Of a DNA stretch of 64,000 bases, positions 46,985-56,336 are shown one piece after another; position 1 is the first letter of the stretch, and the number at the start of each line of letters is the position of its first letter. The notes beneath the pieces were generated by a model. The model was given only the letters and a program-made list of their open reading frames with translations, made no database searches and was not told the DNA's origin. Made by a program: the position numbers and the translations under genes. The DNA comes from Paraburkholderia sp. (lineage in GTDB: Bacteria > Pseudomonadota > Gammaproteobacteria > Burkholderiales > Burkholderiaceae), in the NCBI RefSeq assembly GCF_028283785.1, contig NZ_JAPWKB010000002.1, positions 1-64,000 of the forward strand, in the 5' to 3' direction.

Positions 46985-47959
46985 TCACTCGAATGTCGCG
47001 CTGATCGATAACTGCACCGCATTGCCTTTCGGACGACGGCTCGCTTCGAATTCGTTGACCCATCGCAGCGCCGCCGACACCGGCGTCTTGCTGATCTTGC
47101 CGGACCACGTGACCATCGGTCCGATGCCGACCGAGTGCCCTTTCGCGCCGCCGGTGACGTCGGCGATGCCGCCCGAATCTTCGCTGATCTGCTGGATATA
47201 CCCACCGACCACACCGACGCCCCAACCGTTCGTAAAGCGCTTCAGCGCCAGCAGATCGAGCACGCTGACCGGTGCGTTGTGGTATTGCGTCTTGTCGTTC
47301 GCGGTGTAGAACTCGAGCCCGTAGTTCAGCGTCAACTCGATTCCCTGCGACGGAATCAGGTGTGTAAACGCGATGGTCGGCGTGAACGTCCACGTGTTCT
47401 GCCCCGCGTTGGCGAGACGGCCGCTGCTGTATGCGCCGGTCGGCGCGTAGATCTGCACGCTCAACGCAACGTGATCGGTTTTCGAAAAGTGATAACCGGC
47501 CACGACCGGCGAGAAGAAAATATCGGCGAACTGGATGCCGTGATCGTCCCGCAGCAGACCATTGAAACTCGACGCGTTGGTGTATTGCACCGGCACGCCG
47601 AAACTCGATGCGAAATTCCAGCCGCCCGCCGTGATGCCCCAGGTCCTCACCAGATTCGCGATGTTGTAGACCACCTGCTCGTTCAGACCTGCGGTCACGC
47701 GTCCCGCCACCGGCAGCACTTTCGACGCGCCGATCGACCCCTGGTAATAGATCGTCGAGAACGACGCGATCCAGTCCGAAGTGGGCGGCACGATCCCGCC
47801 GTACGGCATCGCCTGCTGACCGGTGATCGGCCTGCCGACGCCGCCTTCCGTCGCCGCTGCCAGTTGCGGCACGGCAATCAGGACGACGCCGCCCCATACC
47901 GCGCCGCCCACCACCGACGCCTGCACCCTGCGATTCGCTTTGCCCACGACGCCCTCCAT
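46985..47959 (-). CDS. SphA/phenol-degradation-type outer-membrane channel
   Basis: A 324-residue beta-barrel-like protein with a signal peptide ending near QLAAA (residue 36). Alternating hydrophobic strands (GYHFSKTDHVALSVQIYAPTGAYSSGRLANAG, GIELTLNYGLEFYTAND) and the C-terminal aromatic SATFE fit the MetA-pathway/SphA family, often annotated transporter. The ATG at 47959 is preferred for signal-peptide shape; GTG 47992 upstream is possible. Gap of 11 bases to the DUF2092 gene. Confidence 0.75.
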   Translation of the reverse strand: MEGVVGKANRRVQASVVGGAVWGGVVLIAVPQLAAATEGGVGRPITGQQAMPYGGIVPPTSDWIASFSTIYYQGSIGASKVLPVAGRVTAGLNEQVVYNIANLVRTWGITAGGWNFASSFGVPVQYTNASSFNGLLRDDHGIQFADIFFSPVVAGYHFSKTDHVALSVQIYAPTGAYSSGRLANAGQNTWTFTPTIAFTHLIPSQGIELTLNYGLEFYTANDKTQYHNAPVSVLDLLALKRFTNGWGVGVVGGYIQQISEDSGGIADVTGGAKGHSVGIGPMVTWSGKISKTPVSAALRWVNEFEASRRPKGNAVQLSISATFE

Positions 47960-48007
47960 CGGATTTCGCTGACGCGGCCCTGCGGCCTTCACGCCCGCGA
48001 TTGATCG

Positions 48008-48478
48008 TTATTGCACCGAATACCCTTTGCCCTGCATGCACGCGCCGTACGCGCGCCAATAGAGGTTCATCGTCGATTGCTGGCTGACCTGCGCCGATTC
48101 CGCCTGCGCGGCGTGTTGCCTGCGGCTGCGCGCGCCGCCCGCCAGCGCGCCCGCCGTGGCGCCGACCGCCGCGCCGTGACCCGCATCGTTGTGGCTCACG
48201 TCGCCGATAATCGCGCCCGCCGCCGCGCCGCGAGCCGCACCGCCGACGCGTGCGCCGGTCGGTCCCATCGGCGGTGGCGGCGCCGCGGCGACCACCGCCG
48301 GATCGACGCCGGTGTTCTGCTTCGCCCACGCGTAGCACGCGCCGTCGTCGGACGCCTGGCGCTCCGGGCTTTGTCCGTGGGACGGATAAATCGCGGGCTT
48401 TTGCGCCCACGCGATGCCGCCGGGCACACCCATCACGCCGACGCCCGCCAATCCAATCACCAGAATCTTGCGCAACAT
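48008..48478 (-). CDS. Exported glycine-zipper protein
   Basis: A 156-residue secreted protein with a signal peptide ending near AWAQ (residue 26). The middle has a glycine-zipper hydrophobic stretch (RVGGAARGAAAGAIIGD, GHGAAVGATAGALAGGA), seen in envelope proteins of the OmpA/Rcc01693 glycine-zipper type. Two cysteines occur at ACYAWAK and at the end YGACMQGKGYSVQ. AGGAG lies nine bases before the ATG. Confidence 0.8.
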   Translation of the reverse strand: MLRKILVIGLAGVGVMGVPGGIAWAQKPAIYPSHGQSPERQASDDGACYAWAKQNTGVDPAVVAAAPPPPMGPTGARVGGAARGAAAGAIIGDVSHNDAGHGAAVGATAGALAGGARSRRQHAAQAESAQVSQQSTMNLYWRAYGACMQGKGYSVQ

Positions 48479-48582
48479 TTCGGGTACTCCTCTGAAAAGC
48501 GGCTCGCTGAATGCGTCCGGTGCGGCTCAGCGCGACTGAGTGAAACCGCGCACAACCAAACCGACCCACGCGCCACGGGATG

Positions 48583-50001
48583 TCACCGTTTCTGCGGCTC
48601 GGGAAAATGCCACGACCCATCGAATACCGACGGTTCCGGCCCATAGATACGCGCGATCACGTCGTAAGCGCCTTCGGGTGCGGGCAACCAGTTCGACACT
48701 TTGTCCGCGCCCGGCGACGCGTGCTGCACGTAGATATCGAGCGATCCGTCGGCGGCATATTTGAGGCCCCTGGTCCGGTCGCCGATCGAATACCGGTTGA
48801 TCGGATTGGCTACCAGATGACGCGCGGGCAAGTCGTACATCGTCATCGACCAGAAGAATTTCGCGGGCGGCAGGTCTTTCTTGTCGAAGTGAATCACGTA
48901 CGACTGCGCGCCGGTCAGTGGCTGGTGCTGCGCATCGACGCGCGTCCCGACATAGACCGCCTCGTCTTTCGTGTTGCCGTAAATGCCCATCGCCGCCGCA
49001 ACCGCGCGCGTCAGATAGTTGTCTTTCAGGTCTTGCCGCGAGCCGAACAGATCGTATGAACTGGTGGTGTGCTTGACCGCTTCGGCGAGCGCCGCCTTTG
49101 CATCGGCGACCCCGCCTTCGAGCGCTTCACGCTGCGCCGGCGACAGCGCCGCCGCATCGAACGGCTTGCCCGGCGCAATGCCGATCTTCGCGAAGCGCTG
49201 CATCAATTCCGTCTCCGACGGCACCGGCGGTTGCGCAAACTGCAACAGGAAATTCAGATATCCGATGAAGTCGATCGACGTTGCGCGCGCTTCGTCCCAC
49301 TTCGGAAAATGCAGCGGCGGCAACGCAGCAGGCGGCGCGCGATGGGCGTACGCCGACAAAGGCTGCAACCTGTAGCCTTTTTGGATTGCCTGCACGTTCC
49401 TGACGTCGGATTGTCCGTCGAGCGCGGTGCGTCCCAAGGTCACGATCAGGTCGGTTTCGGACCGGAATACCTTGTCGATGCCCTTCGGCGTCTCGCCGTG
49501 CCAGTGCGGTCCGGCGAACAGGTAATGACCCGCGCCGTCACCGGTCGAACGCGAACCGACATACGCGAAGTTGTACGTGAACAGATCGATCCATTGCATC
49601 ACGTAGTAGCGCTTGTCCTTGATCGCCGGCACGCTCAATACCCACGGTTCGCGCCGCAAATCGAGCCACGCCCACGAATACGGCGTGTCGTTGTTCGGCG
49701 TGACGATTTCCTTGTTTTCCGGGCCGTACGGCTGCGAGTAATGGCGGAATTTGCCAAAGCCGCCCACATACGATTTCGACTTCGAATCGACCACCTGCTC
49801 GTAGAGCGTCTTGTAGTTGAACAGCATCGGATACGCGTAGATAAACGCGTCTTTCGCGATGCCGCGCGCTTCGTCGGGCGTCGCGGCGATCGCATCCGGC
49901 GCAGCGCCGCTAGCCGTTTGTGCGAGCAACGGTGGAGTAGCGTGGTACACGACGGTGCCCAGCAGCAGCGAGACGGCACAGGTGGCGATGCGGAAATTCA
50001 T
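48583..50001 (-). CDS. DUF1254/DUF1214 exported protein
   Basis: A 472-residue periplasmic protein with a signal peptide ending near LLAQ (residue 28). The DUF1254 part contains AKDAFIYAYPMLFNYKTLYEQVVDS and NNDTPYSWAWLDLRREPWVLSVPAI. The DUF1214 part near the C-terminus has PPAKFFWSMTMYDLPARHLVANPINRYSIGD. The family is common in proteobacteria and of unproven function. GGGAG lies nine bases before ATG 50001. Confidence 0.9.
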   Translation of the reverse strand: MNFRIATCAVSLLLGTVVYHATPPLLAQTASGAAPDAIAATPDEARGIAKDAFIYAYPMLFNYKTLYEQVVDSKSKSYVGGFGKFRHYSQPYGPENKEIVTPNNDTPYSWAWLDLRREPWVLSVPAIKDKRYYVMQWIDLFTYNFAYVGSRSTGDGAGHYLFAGPHWHGETPKGIDKVFRSETDLIVTLGRTALDGQSDVRNVQAIQKGYRLQPLSAYAHRAPPAALPPLHFPKWDEARATSIDFIGYLNFLLQFAQPPVPSETELMQRFAKIGIAPGKPFDAAALSPAQREALEGGVADAKAALAEAVKHTTSSYDLFGSRQDLKDNYLTRAVAAAMGIYGNTKDEAVYVGTRVDAQHQPLTGAQSYVIHFDKKDLPPAKFFWSMTMYDLPARHLVANPINRYSIGDRTRGLKYAADGSLDIYVQHASPGADKVSNWLPAPEGAYDVIARIYGPEPSVFDGSWHFPEPQKR

Positions 50002-50055
50002 GAGTAGCGCTCCCGAATGCAGCGTGGATGTCCCTACGCTCGCGGTGGCATGACG

Positions 50056-50853
50056 TTATTTGCCGAACGTCATGTTCAGCCCAGCGAAAATCTGCCAGCG
50101 CGGCACGCCCGCACCGGAATGCGCGACCGAATACTGCGGTTCGATAAACGCGTTGTAGATCGTCGAACCGCCCTTCCATGCCTTGCCTGCGCCGAGCCCG
50201 ACGGGAATGTAGTAATTGCCGCGTTGCAGATCGAAGGTCCAGATGCCGGTCGAACGGATGTACCAGCCGTCGGGCAGGTTGAAGATGCCGAACGGTTGCG
50301 CCGTCAACGACTGCACGGTGGGGCGGCTGCTTTGCCCCGCAAACGAGTGTTGCCATTGCACCAGCGCGCCGATCAACCGCGCCTTGTTCGCGTTGACCAG
50401 CACGGCCGCGAGGCCGGCCTGCCACTTGCCCGTACCCAGCGCGGGATCGGTCGCGGTGGGGAGCGTCACCAGCGGACCGATGCCGATCTGCGTGCCACTG
50501 TCGCTCAACAGGAAAATATCGAACAGGTTGATGTCGCCGAGCCCGGTCGTGTAACCGCCGGCCGGATCGGGCCGCGTGCTCACCGGCAACGTGCCCCGCA
50601 CGATTTGCGGCACCGGCACGAGGCCCGGACCGACCGGAATGGTCGGTCGCAACAGGAAATCGTTGGTGTGCGCGCTCGCGCCGAATACGTCCGGAACGAA
50701 ATAATTCTGCACATTAAATGATGCAGCGAGATTCAACGGGTTATTACTTTTATTGGCATTTTCAGCGGCACTCTGCGCATGCGCATTCTCGTAAATTATC
50801 GATGTCAACACGGCACTGATAATCGTCTGCTTAATTAAAACCACTCTGAGCAC
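50056..50853 (-). CDS. Outer-membrane beta-barrel-like protein (often annotated neuromedin U)
   Basis: A 265-residue exported protein. The signal peptide ends near ENAHAQ (residue 26). LRPTIPVGPGLVPVPQIVRGTLPV and GLGDINLFDIFLLSDSGTQIGIGPLVTLPTATDPALGTGKWQAG are typical of a barrel family found beside DUF1254 genes and mislabelled neuromedin U in databases (established annotation habit). The first 30 codons are AT-rich compared with the rest. It is the first gene of the cluster. It ends in an aromatic-Gly-Lys (MTFGK). Confidence 0.8.
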   Translation of the reverse strand: MLRVVLIKQTIISAVLTSIIYENAHAQSAAENANKSNNPLNLAASFNVQNYFVPDVFGASAHTNDFLLRPTIPVGPGLVPVPQIVRGTLPVSTRPDPAGGYTTGLGDINLFDIFLLSDSGTQIGIGPLVTLPTATDPALGTGKWQAGLAAVLVNANKARLIGALVQWQHSFAGQSSRPTVQSLTAQPFGIFNLPDGWYIRSTGIWTFDLQRGNYYIPVGLGAGKAWKGGSTIYNAFIEPQYSVAHSGAGVPRWQIFAGLNMTFGK

Positions 50854-51364
50854 GTCACTCTCCCGCCATATTCAAACGGACAATCCTCATTCAGGCGCAT
50901 GGACCAACGGTGAAACGATTGATGCGAGTCACGTGATGACGCGACTGTCCCGTAGCCGTGTCGCTTTAGCGAGACGGCCGACACGAACAGGTTTCGTTCG
51001 GTTTCAAGGGGCGCGACCGGATTGGGTCGCAGCAAATATCGTCGTTTCAAACAGACGATTACAGAACATTACAGACGATAGATAACATACAAACAAAAAT
51101 CAAGCGAACCGTCATCGCGCAGAAAGGATCGCAACGGCGAATTTGATTATTTCCCGAATCGACACACGATACGACGACACGGCGCCACGCCATAGTTCAC
51201 GGATGCTTTCAAATCAAGTCCGTTTTTTTAGTGACGTAAATTCACATTTTCGAAAAAAACATTTATTAGTAACGCTTACCCCTCGCCTTTCGAATCCGGT
51301 ACGCATCGATTCGCTGCGCACCGTTAAATCGGCCTGGTCGTCCGACAGACTGACGGGTAAAACC
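50854..51364. promoter_or_regulatory. AT-rich divergent control region between the barrel gene and the HTH gene
   Basis: About 510 bases without a convincing gene. Stretches at 50700-50830 and 51060-51270 are clearly AT-richer than the surroundings (for example AACATTACAGACGATAG and ACATTTTCGAAAAAAAC). This would be the promoter region for the nine-gene envelope cluster on the minus strand and for the HTH protein on the plus strand. The exact promoters are not identified. Confidence 0.5.
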
Positions 51365-51769
51365 ATGCCACCTCGAACAGACGAACTGCCGAGCGTCGTG
51401 CGCCGAATGTCCGCCGGACGGATGCTCGCGGATGGCGCGAGCGTTGCCGAAGTGGCCGACGCGCTCAGGTTGTCGATGCAGACCGTACGACGCTACAAGG
51501 TGATCGTCGATCAAGGCGGGCTCGACGCGCTCAAGCAGATGAGCGTGGGCGGACGCGCATCTGCACTTGACGACACCGCGCTTCAGTGGCTCGCCGCCGC
51601 GTTGCGCGGCTCGGCCCGCGAGCACGGCTATCCGTCCGACGCGTGGACCAACGCGCGAGTCCGCGAGCTGATCGCGACACGCTTCGGTGCACACTATTCG
51701 CGGGTTCACACGTGGCAGATCGTCACCAACCTCGGACTCGGCGACCGTTTGTCGAAATCGACGAAGTAG
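51365..51769 (+). CDS. Winged-helix HTH DNA-binding protein (transposase-derived type)
   Basis: A 134-residue protein. Residues about 14-60 form an HTH (SAGRMLADGASVAEVADALRLSMQTVRRYKVIVDQGG) and residues 85-130 a winged-helix segment (TNARVRELIATRFGAHYSRVHTWQIVTNLGLGDR), as in HTH_33 and the N-terminus of IS630-type transposases. No DDE catalytic domain follows, so it is either a domesticated regulator or an IS fragment with an intact frame. Position divergent from the envelope cluster makes a regulatory role possible. Confidence 0.72.
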   Translation: MPPRTDELPSVVRRMSAGRMLADGASVAEVADALRLSMQTVRRYKVIVDQGGLDALKQMSVGGRASALDDTALQWLAAALRGSAREHGYPSDAWTNARVRELIATRFGAHYSRVHTWQIVTNLGLGDRLSKSTK

Positions 51770-51814
51770 TTTCTTTAAGCTTTGTTAAACACTAGCGCGA
51801 CCCGATGCACGCCC

Positions 51815-51854
51815 AATAAAAAATGCCGGCGCCAGGAAACCTGGCGCCGGCATT
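51815..51854 (-). terminator. Strong intrinsic terminator of cheYZ
   Basis: A perfect 15-base stem with arms AATGCCGGCGCCAGG (51822-51836) and CCTGGCGCCGGCATT (51840-51854) and a three-base loop. On the minus strand it is followed by TTTTTATTGGG and starts 17 bases after the cheZ stop. Confidence 0.92.
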
Positions 51855-51870
51855 GTCGAACGATGGGCCC

Positions 51871-52584
51871 TTAGAAACCGAGACTGGACAACAGATCGTC
51901 GACTTCGGCCTGATCGGTCACCACAGCCGGTGCATCCTCTTCCGCGGCGACCACGACCACAGGTGCGGCGATTTCCGCGAATTCCGTTGCGACACGCTGC
52001 GCGAACAGCGCACGACGTTCAGGCGTCACGCTATCGGTCAACAGATCCGCAAGTTGACGCTCGAGCGACTGCACCAGCTCCGACACTTTGCGCAACACCT
52101 GTCCCGTCAAATCCTGGAAGCTCTGCGCCACCAGCACTTCCGTCAACTGCGCGTTCGCCGCGCCGGTTTCATCCGGCATGGCCCGCACGAAGCGCCGCGT
52201 ATCCGTCAGCAAACCCGCCAACGATTCGCGCGTAAAACCGTCGTGCTCGACCGCATCCCAGCGCTGCGTCAGTGCATCCGAGCGCTTGCCGAGTTGATCG
52301 AGTGCCGGACGGGCCGTGTCCACGGCATTGAGCGTACGCGTGGCCGCATCTTCGGAGACCTTCTCGACATATTCGAGGCGACTCGCGAGATCGGGCACCG
52401 CTGCGAGCGTTGCGCGAATTTCGCTATCCAGACCGAGCGCCTGCAACGATTCATAAAGCGAGCGCGTAATAAGCGCCACTTTGGCAAGCACTTCGTTTTC
52501 GTCCGGCGCGGACAACGCGGATTGCTCCGTGCTCTCCGGCTCCACACTTTCTTTTGCTAAGGACGTCTGCTTGACATCGCTCAC
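51871..52584 (-). CDS. cheZ: Chemotaxis CheY-phosphate phosphatase
   Basis: A 237-residue protein with the CheZ four-helix core. The catalytic stretch VLVAQSFQDLTGQVLRKVSELV is at about 146-167, with the active D and Q. The C-terminal CheY-binding tail reads AEVDDLLSSLGF, very close to E. coli. It dephosphorylates CheY. It starts with GTG at 52584, one base after the cheY stop, with AGGAGG five bases upstream embedded in the cheY end. Confidence 0.94.
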   Translation of the reverse strand: MSDVKQTSLAKESVEPESTEQSALSAPDENEVLAKVALITRSLYESLQALGLDSEIRATLAAVPDLASRLEYVEKVSEDAATRTLNAVDTARPALDQLGKRSDALTQRWDAVEHDGFTRESLAGLLTDTRRFVRAMPDETGAANAQLTEVLVAQSFQDLTGQVLRKVSELVQSLERQLADLLTDSVTPERRALFAQRVATEFAEIAAPVVVVAAEEDAPAVVTDQAEVDDLLSSLGF

Positions 52585-52585
52585 A

Positions 52586-52981
52586 TTAGCCTCCTGACGG
52601 CGCGACCTTTTGAAGGATGCGAGTGATCTTCTCGCTTAACGTTTCTGCTGTAAAAGGCTTGACGATGTAACCGTTCGCACCCGCTTGCGCCGCTGCCACG
52701 ACGTTCTCTTTCTTGGCTTCCGCCGTCACCATCAACACCGGCAACGACTTCAACTGATCGTCCGCGCGAATTGCCTTCAGCAGTGCCAGCCCGTCCATAT
52801 TGGGCATGTTCCAGTCGCTCAGCACGAAACCGTATTGCCCTTCGTTCAGATGCTGCAATGCTTCAGCGCCGTCGCTTGCTTCGCCTATGTTATTGAAACC
52901 CAACTGGCGCAACAGGCTGATGATGATCTGCCGCATCGTCGGAAAATCGTCTACTACAAGAATCTTTAGTTTCGTGTCCAC
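52586..52981 (-). CDS. cheY: Chemotaxis response regulator
   Basis: A 131-residue single-domain receiver. LVVDDF holds the acidic pair, [13 protein letters not shown] has the phosphorylated Asp, [11 protein letters not shown] the Thr and [11 protein letters not shown] the Lys. Great similarity to E. coli CheY. It starts with GTG at 52981; the upstream ATG would add 18 unusual residues. GAAGAAG lies just upstream as ribosome site. The other che genes are not in the window beyond cheZ. Confidence 0.94.
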   Translation of the reverse strand: MDTKLKILVVDDFPTMRQIIISLLRQLGFNNIGEASDGAEALQHLNEGQYGFVLSDWNMPNMDGLALLKAIRADDQLKSLPVLMVTAEAKKENVVAAAQAGANGYIVKPFTAETLSEKITRILQKVAPSGG

Positions 52982-53101
52982 TTGCAACTTCTTCGAGCCC
53001 CGCCAGGAGGTGGGCACGCTCGCGCTATAAAACAAAGGAGCGCGGATTTTACTCTTGGCGTGTCAACACCGTCGTCGAGAATCGCTTACACGCGGTTAAC
53101 G

Positions 53102-53980
53102 CTAACGTGGCCTGACGGAAAAAGTTACGTCTTGCACGGTGTTGCCCGCACTCGCATGCGCGATGGAAGCGCTACCGCTTCGCGCGCTCGCGGGCGAGAG
53201 CATGCTGTCTATCGTCAATGCGTGCGGCCCGGTCGTTGCGATCTCGACTGGCAACACGTCGATGACGTCGGCGGCGTGTACTTCGCGTGCCACTTCCGGC
53301 ATCGCTCGCATAAAGGCAATCGCGTTCACATCGTCGCGCACATTCGCACGTTCGCGAGTGCGCCGCGCAGCGCGCGCGCGCCGATGATCGCTCGATGCGG
53401 CAGTCCATACCGGCACCTGACGCCCGCGCGCCTCGACCGACGCCAGCAACACGCCCAGCATCGGCAACGACAGCAACATCGTCGCGAATTTGAACATGCC
53501 GGTTTTGAGCGGTGCTTTCGACGCCCACGCCGAATACGTCACGGCGAAGATCAGATACGCGAAACCTGCGGGCGCGTCGGCGAGATCTTCCGCGCCGATG
53601 AATCGCGCAACCGGCATCGGGAAGATCAACGCGTAGAGAACCACGCTCGCGAGTGCATAAGGCACCAGTTGCGTGATGAGTCGTTTCGCGTACAGCACGT
53701 TGTAGAGCAGCCACAGCGCGAGCGCAATCACGAACGGCGGAAATACGGCGACCACGGAAGCCAGCGCCAGCGTCGCGAGTGCACTGCCGATGCCGCGCCG
53801 CAAATGTCCTTCCGACGCGACGAAGTAAATCATGTATCCGCTCGCGAGCACGGCGACGCTCAGAAAGAAGCGCCACGGCGACGAGTGCCCGGTTGGCGCA
53901 AGCGAAATCCGAAGCACGAGTAGCGCCACGAAAGCCGACAGGTACGCAACAAATCGCGTAGTTGAAAAACGATTCCCCAT
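53102..53980 (-). CDS. Multi-span membrane protein of unknown function
   Basis: A 292-residue protein with about six membrane segments in residues 8-180 (for example FVAYLSAFVALLVLRISLA and IGSALATLALASVVAVFPPFVIALALWLLYNVLYAK), followed by a soluble C-terminal tail of about 100 residues. No family is recognised. It lies 120 bases upstream of cheY but on its own. Confidence 0.7.
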   Translation of the reverse strand: MGNRFSTTRFVAYLSAFVALLVLRISLAPTGHSSPWRFFLSVAVLASGYMIYFVASEGHLRRGIGSALATLALASVVAVFPPFVIALALWLLYNVLYAKRLITQLVPYALASVVLYALIFPMPVARFIGAEDLADAPAGFAYLIFAVTYSAWASKAPLKTGMFKFATMLLSLPMLGVLLASVEARGRQVPVWTAASSDHRRARAARRTRERANVRDDVNAIAFMRAMPEVAREVHAADVIDVLPVEIATTGPHALTIDSMLSPASARSGSASIAHASAGNTVQDVTFSVRPR

Positions 53981-54398
53981 GATGCCCCTTGTATCAGGCA
54001 GCGTCCGGCGGGGGTTCTATTCATCAACCCTTCTCTGCCGTGCTTGCCATCGTCTGTCGCCCCTTCGAAGGGCTCGGCGCGGTAGTTCTGGTCTCGCGCC
54101 CATGCTTCGCTTAACGGCTTTCCAGCCTCGATCTTTAGCCGGGGGTCGAAAGAAATGCGTCGTAAGAATTCTGTTCCTCGGTTGTCGCTCGATTACGCCA
54201 AAACCCAGGTAAAAAATGCGCTACTCAAAACGCGGGATTGACGGGCAAAAACCATGTTGTCCGTCGCTTAGAAATGCAATGCGCGCACCGATAATTTCAT
54301 CATCGACGGAGCGGTAAAAAAGGGGACGCATGGTCCAGTGTTCTCACCGAGTCCGCGCATATCTTGGCCGGGATCCGGCCTGCTTTTGGAAGTCGCTG
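53981..54398. other. Intergenic region before the FtsH-like gene
   Basis: About 418 bases with no supported gene. The frames here are Arg/Ser-rich translations of noncoding sequence. The stretch near 54205-54320 is moderately AT-rich and contains A-runs (GGTAAAAAATGCG, GCGGTAAAAAAGGGG), which may carry the promoter of the protease gene. Confidence 0.5.
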
Positions 54399-56303
54399 AT
54401 GAAACCGGGAAAGAAAACGTTTTGGGCCAGACACGGCCGCTCGCTAGCGGTAGGTGTACTCGCTACGGCCGTCATCGCATTGAGTGGATTTGCGATGTGG
54501 CATTACGAGCAGGCCAACGCGCAAGTCGCGCCGGAATTGACCGGCATTGCCAGCGAAATGCGCAGCGACGCAACGCCGTGGACCCATCAGGAAAAGGACG
54601 CGTCGGGCATGATGCGCGACATGCGCGACGCGAAAGTGACTGCGATCGGTGTCAGTCCGAACGCGATTCTGGTTTCCACGCGCGACGGCTCGAAGTACTT
54701 CGTCACCGACAGCAACGCGACGTTTTCGCATGCGCTGCTGCTGGGCGATGTGCGCGCGGACAAGCGCGCCGCATATCAACTCGTATGGTTGCCGAATACC
54801 GATCTGCCTGCAAGCGGCTCGAAATGGATGTCGTTATTCGAACGGATTCGCGACCTCGTCAGTCTGCTGTTCCCGCTGCTTCTGATCGGCGGACTGTTCT
54901 GGTTCATGCGACGCGAAATGAAAGGCGGCGCAAAACTGTTGAGTAAATCGCCCGCATTCTGTTTCGACGACGTGATCGGCGCAGGCGAAGCGAAGGCCGC
55001 GCTGGCGGATATCCAGTCCTATCTGACGGACCCGAAACAGTTCTCCGAAATGGGTGTGCGCGCACCTTGCGGGATCTTGATGGTCGGCGGACCCGGCGTC
55101 GGTAAAACGCGCCTCGCGCAAGCACTCGCAGGCGAATGCGGCGCTAACTTCATTTCGATTACCGGCAGCTATTTCAGCGCGAAGTACTACGGCGTCGGTA
55201 TTCAGAAGGTCAAACATCTGTTCGAACTGGCGCGCAAGAATGCGCCCACGGTGATCTTTATCGACGAAGCCGACGGGCTCGCGAAGCGCACCGACACCGG
55301 TGGCGGACCGGTCGAGGCCGAGAGCAACCGCATCATCAACCAGTTGCTGGCGGAAATGGACGGCTTCGAATCGAACGAAGGCGTGATCATCGTCGCGGCG
55401 ACCAATCACCCTGACAACCTCGACGAAGCATTGCGCCGTCCGGGACGTTTCGACCGCACGGTCCAAGTGCGTCTGCCCGATGTCGAAGATCGCGCGAAGA
55501 TTTTCCGCTTCTATGCCGACAAGCTGAAATCGAAAGCGAAGGATGTCGACTATCACCAGCTTGCACGCCTGACCACCGGACTGTCGCCCGCTACGCTGTC
55601 GATGGTCGTGAATCAGGCCGGACTGGTCGCACGAAAATCCGGCGATACGATCGTCGCATCGAAGCACTTTCTCGAAGCGATCAAGATTGCGCGGATCGGC
55701 GATGTCAGCGGCGCGGAGCGTGCGCTAAACGAAGACGAGCGCACGCGTATTGCCGTGCATGAAGCCGGTCATGGGCTCGTCGCCGCGTTGCTGGAAACCG
55801 GGGTGCTGGAAGAAGTCACGATTCTGCCGCGCGGCGGCGCACTCGGTGTTGCGTTGATCACGAAGATGCAGGACAAGCACCTGTATCGCGAATCCGAAAT
55901 GCGCAACGAGATTCAGGTGTTGCTTGGCGGACGCAATGCCGAACTGCTTACGTTCTCGGAAGCGTCGAGCGGCGCTGCTCAGGATTTGCAGGAAGCATCG
56001 CGGATCAGCCTCGACATGGTTTCGAAGTTCGGCTTCAACCGCGACGGCAATCTGTTCAGCCTTGCCGCATTGCCTGCGCAACATGCGGGCTTGCAGATGA
56101 AAGCATCGATCGAGCATGCAAACGTGCTGCTCAAGGAATTGAACGACGAGTGCTACCAGTTGCTCGACGAATACGCGCCGGTGCTCAAGGCGATTGCCGA
56201 TCAGTTGCTCGAACAGGAAACGGTGCCGGGCGAAACCGTGTACCGGTTGATCAAAAAGCATCGCGGCGCGCTTAAGATCGCGCATGAACCGGTAGCCGCT
56301 TAA
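54399..56303 (+). CDS. Divergent FtsH-like membrane AAA+ zinc metalloprotease
   Basis: A 634-residue protein with the FtsH plan. Two membrane segments are near 16-34 and 153-171, with a periplasmic domain between. The AAA module has Walker A GGPGVGKT (230-237), Walker B VIFIDEADG (285-293) and SRH RRPGRFDR (346-353). The protease part has HEAGH (454-458) and the third zinc ligand D529 in GAAQDL. The pore loop is unusual: YYG at 263-265 replaces the usual FVG. GGAAG precedes ATG 54399. It is likely a second FtsH paralogue besides the housekeeping one; the substrate is unknown. Confidence 0.86.
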   Translation: MKPGKKTFWARHGRSLAVGVLATAVIALSGFAMWHYEQANAQVAPELTGIASEMRSDATPWTHQEKDASGMMRDMRDAKVTAIGVSPNAILVSTRDGSKYFVTDSNATFSHALLLGDVRADKRAAYQLVWLPNTDLPASGSKWMSLFERIRDLVSLLFPLLLIGGLFWFMRREMKGGAKLLSKSPAFCFDDVIGAGEAKAALADIQSYLTDPKQFSEMGVRAPCGILMVGGPGVGKTRLAQALAGECGANFISITGSYFSAKYYGVGIQKVKHLFELARKNAPTVIFIDEADGLAKRTDTGGGPVEAESNRIINQLLAEMDGFESNEGVIIVAATNHPDNLDEALRRPGRFDRTVQVRLPDVEDRAKIFRFYADKLKSKAKDVDYHQLARLTTGLSPATLSMVVNQAGLVARKSGDTIVASKHFLEAIKIARIGDVSGAERALNEDERTRIAVHEAGHGLVAALLETGVLEEVTILPRGGALGVALITKMQDKHLYRESEMRNEIQVLLGGRNAELLTFSEASSGAAQDLQEASRISLDMVSKFGFNRDGNLFSLAALPAQHAGLQMKASIEHANVLLKELNDECYQLLDEYAPVLKAIADQLLEQETVPGETVYRLIKKHRGALKIAHEPVAA

Positions 56304-56336
56304 GCACGCTTAAATACGCGTGGCGGACCTCACCCG

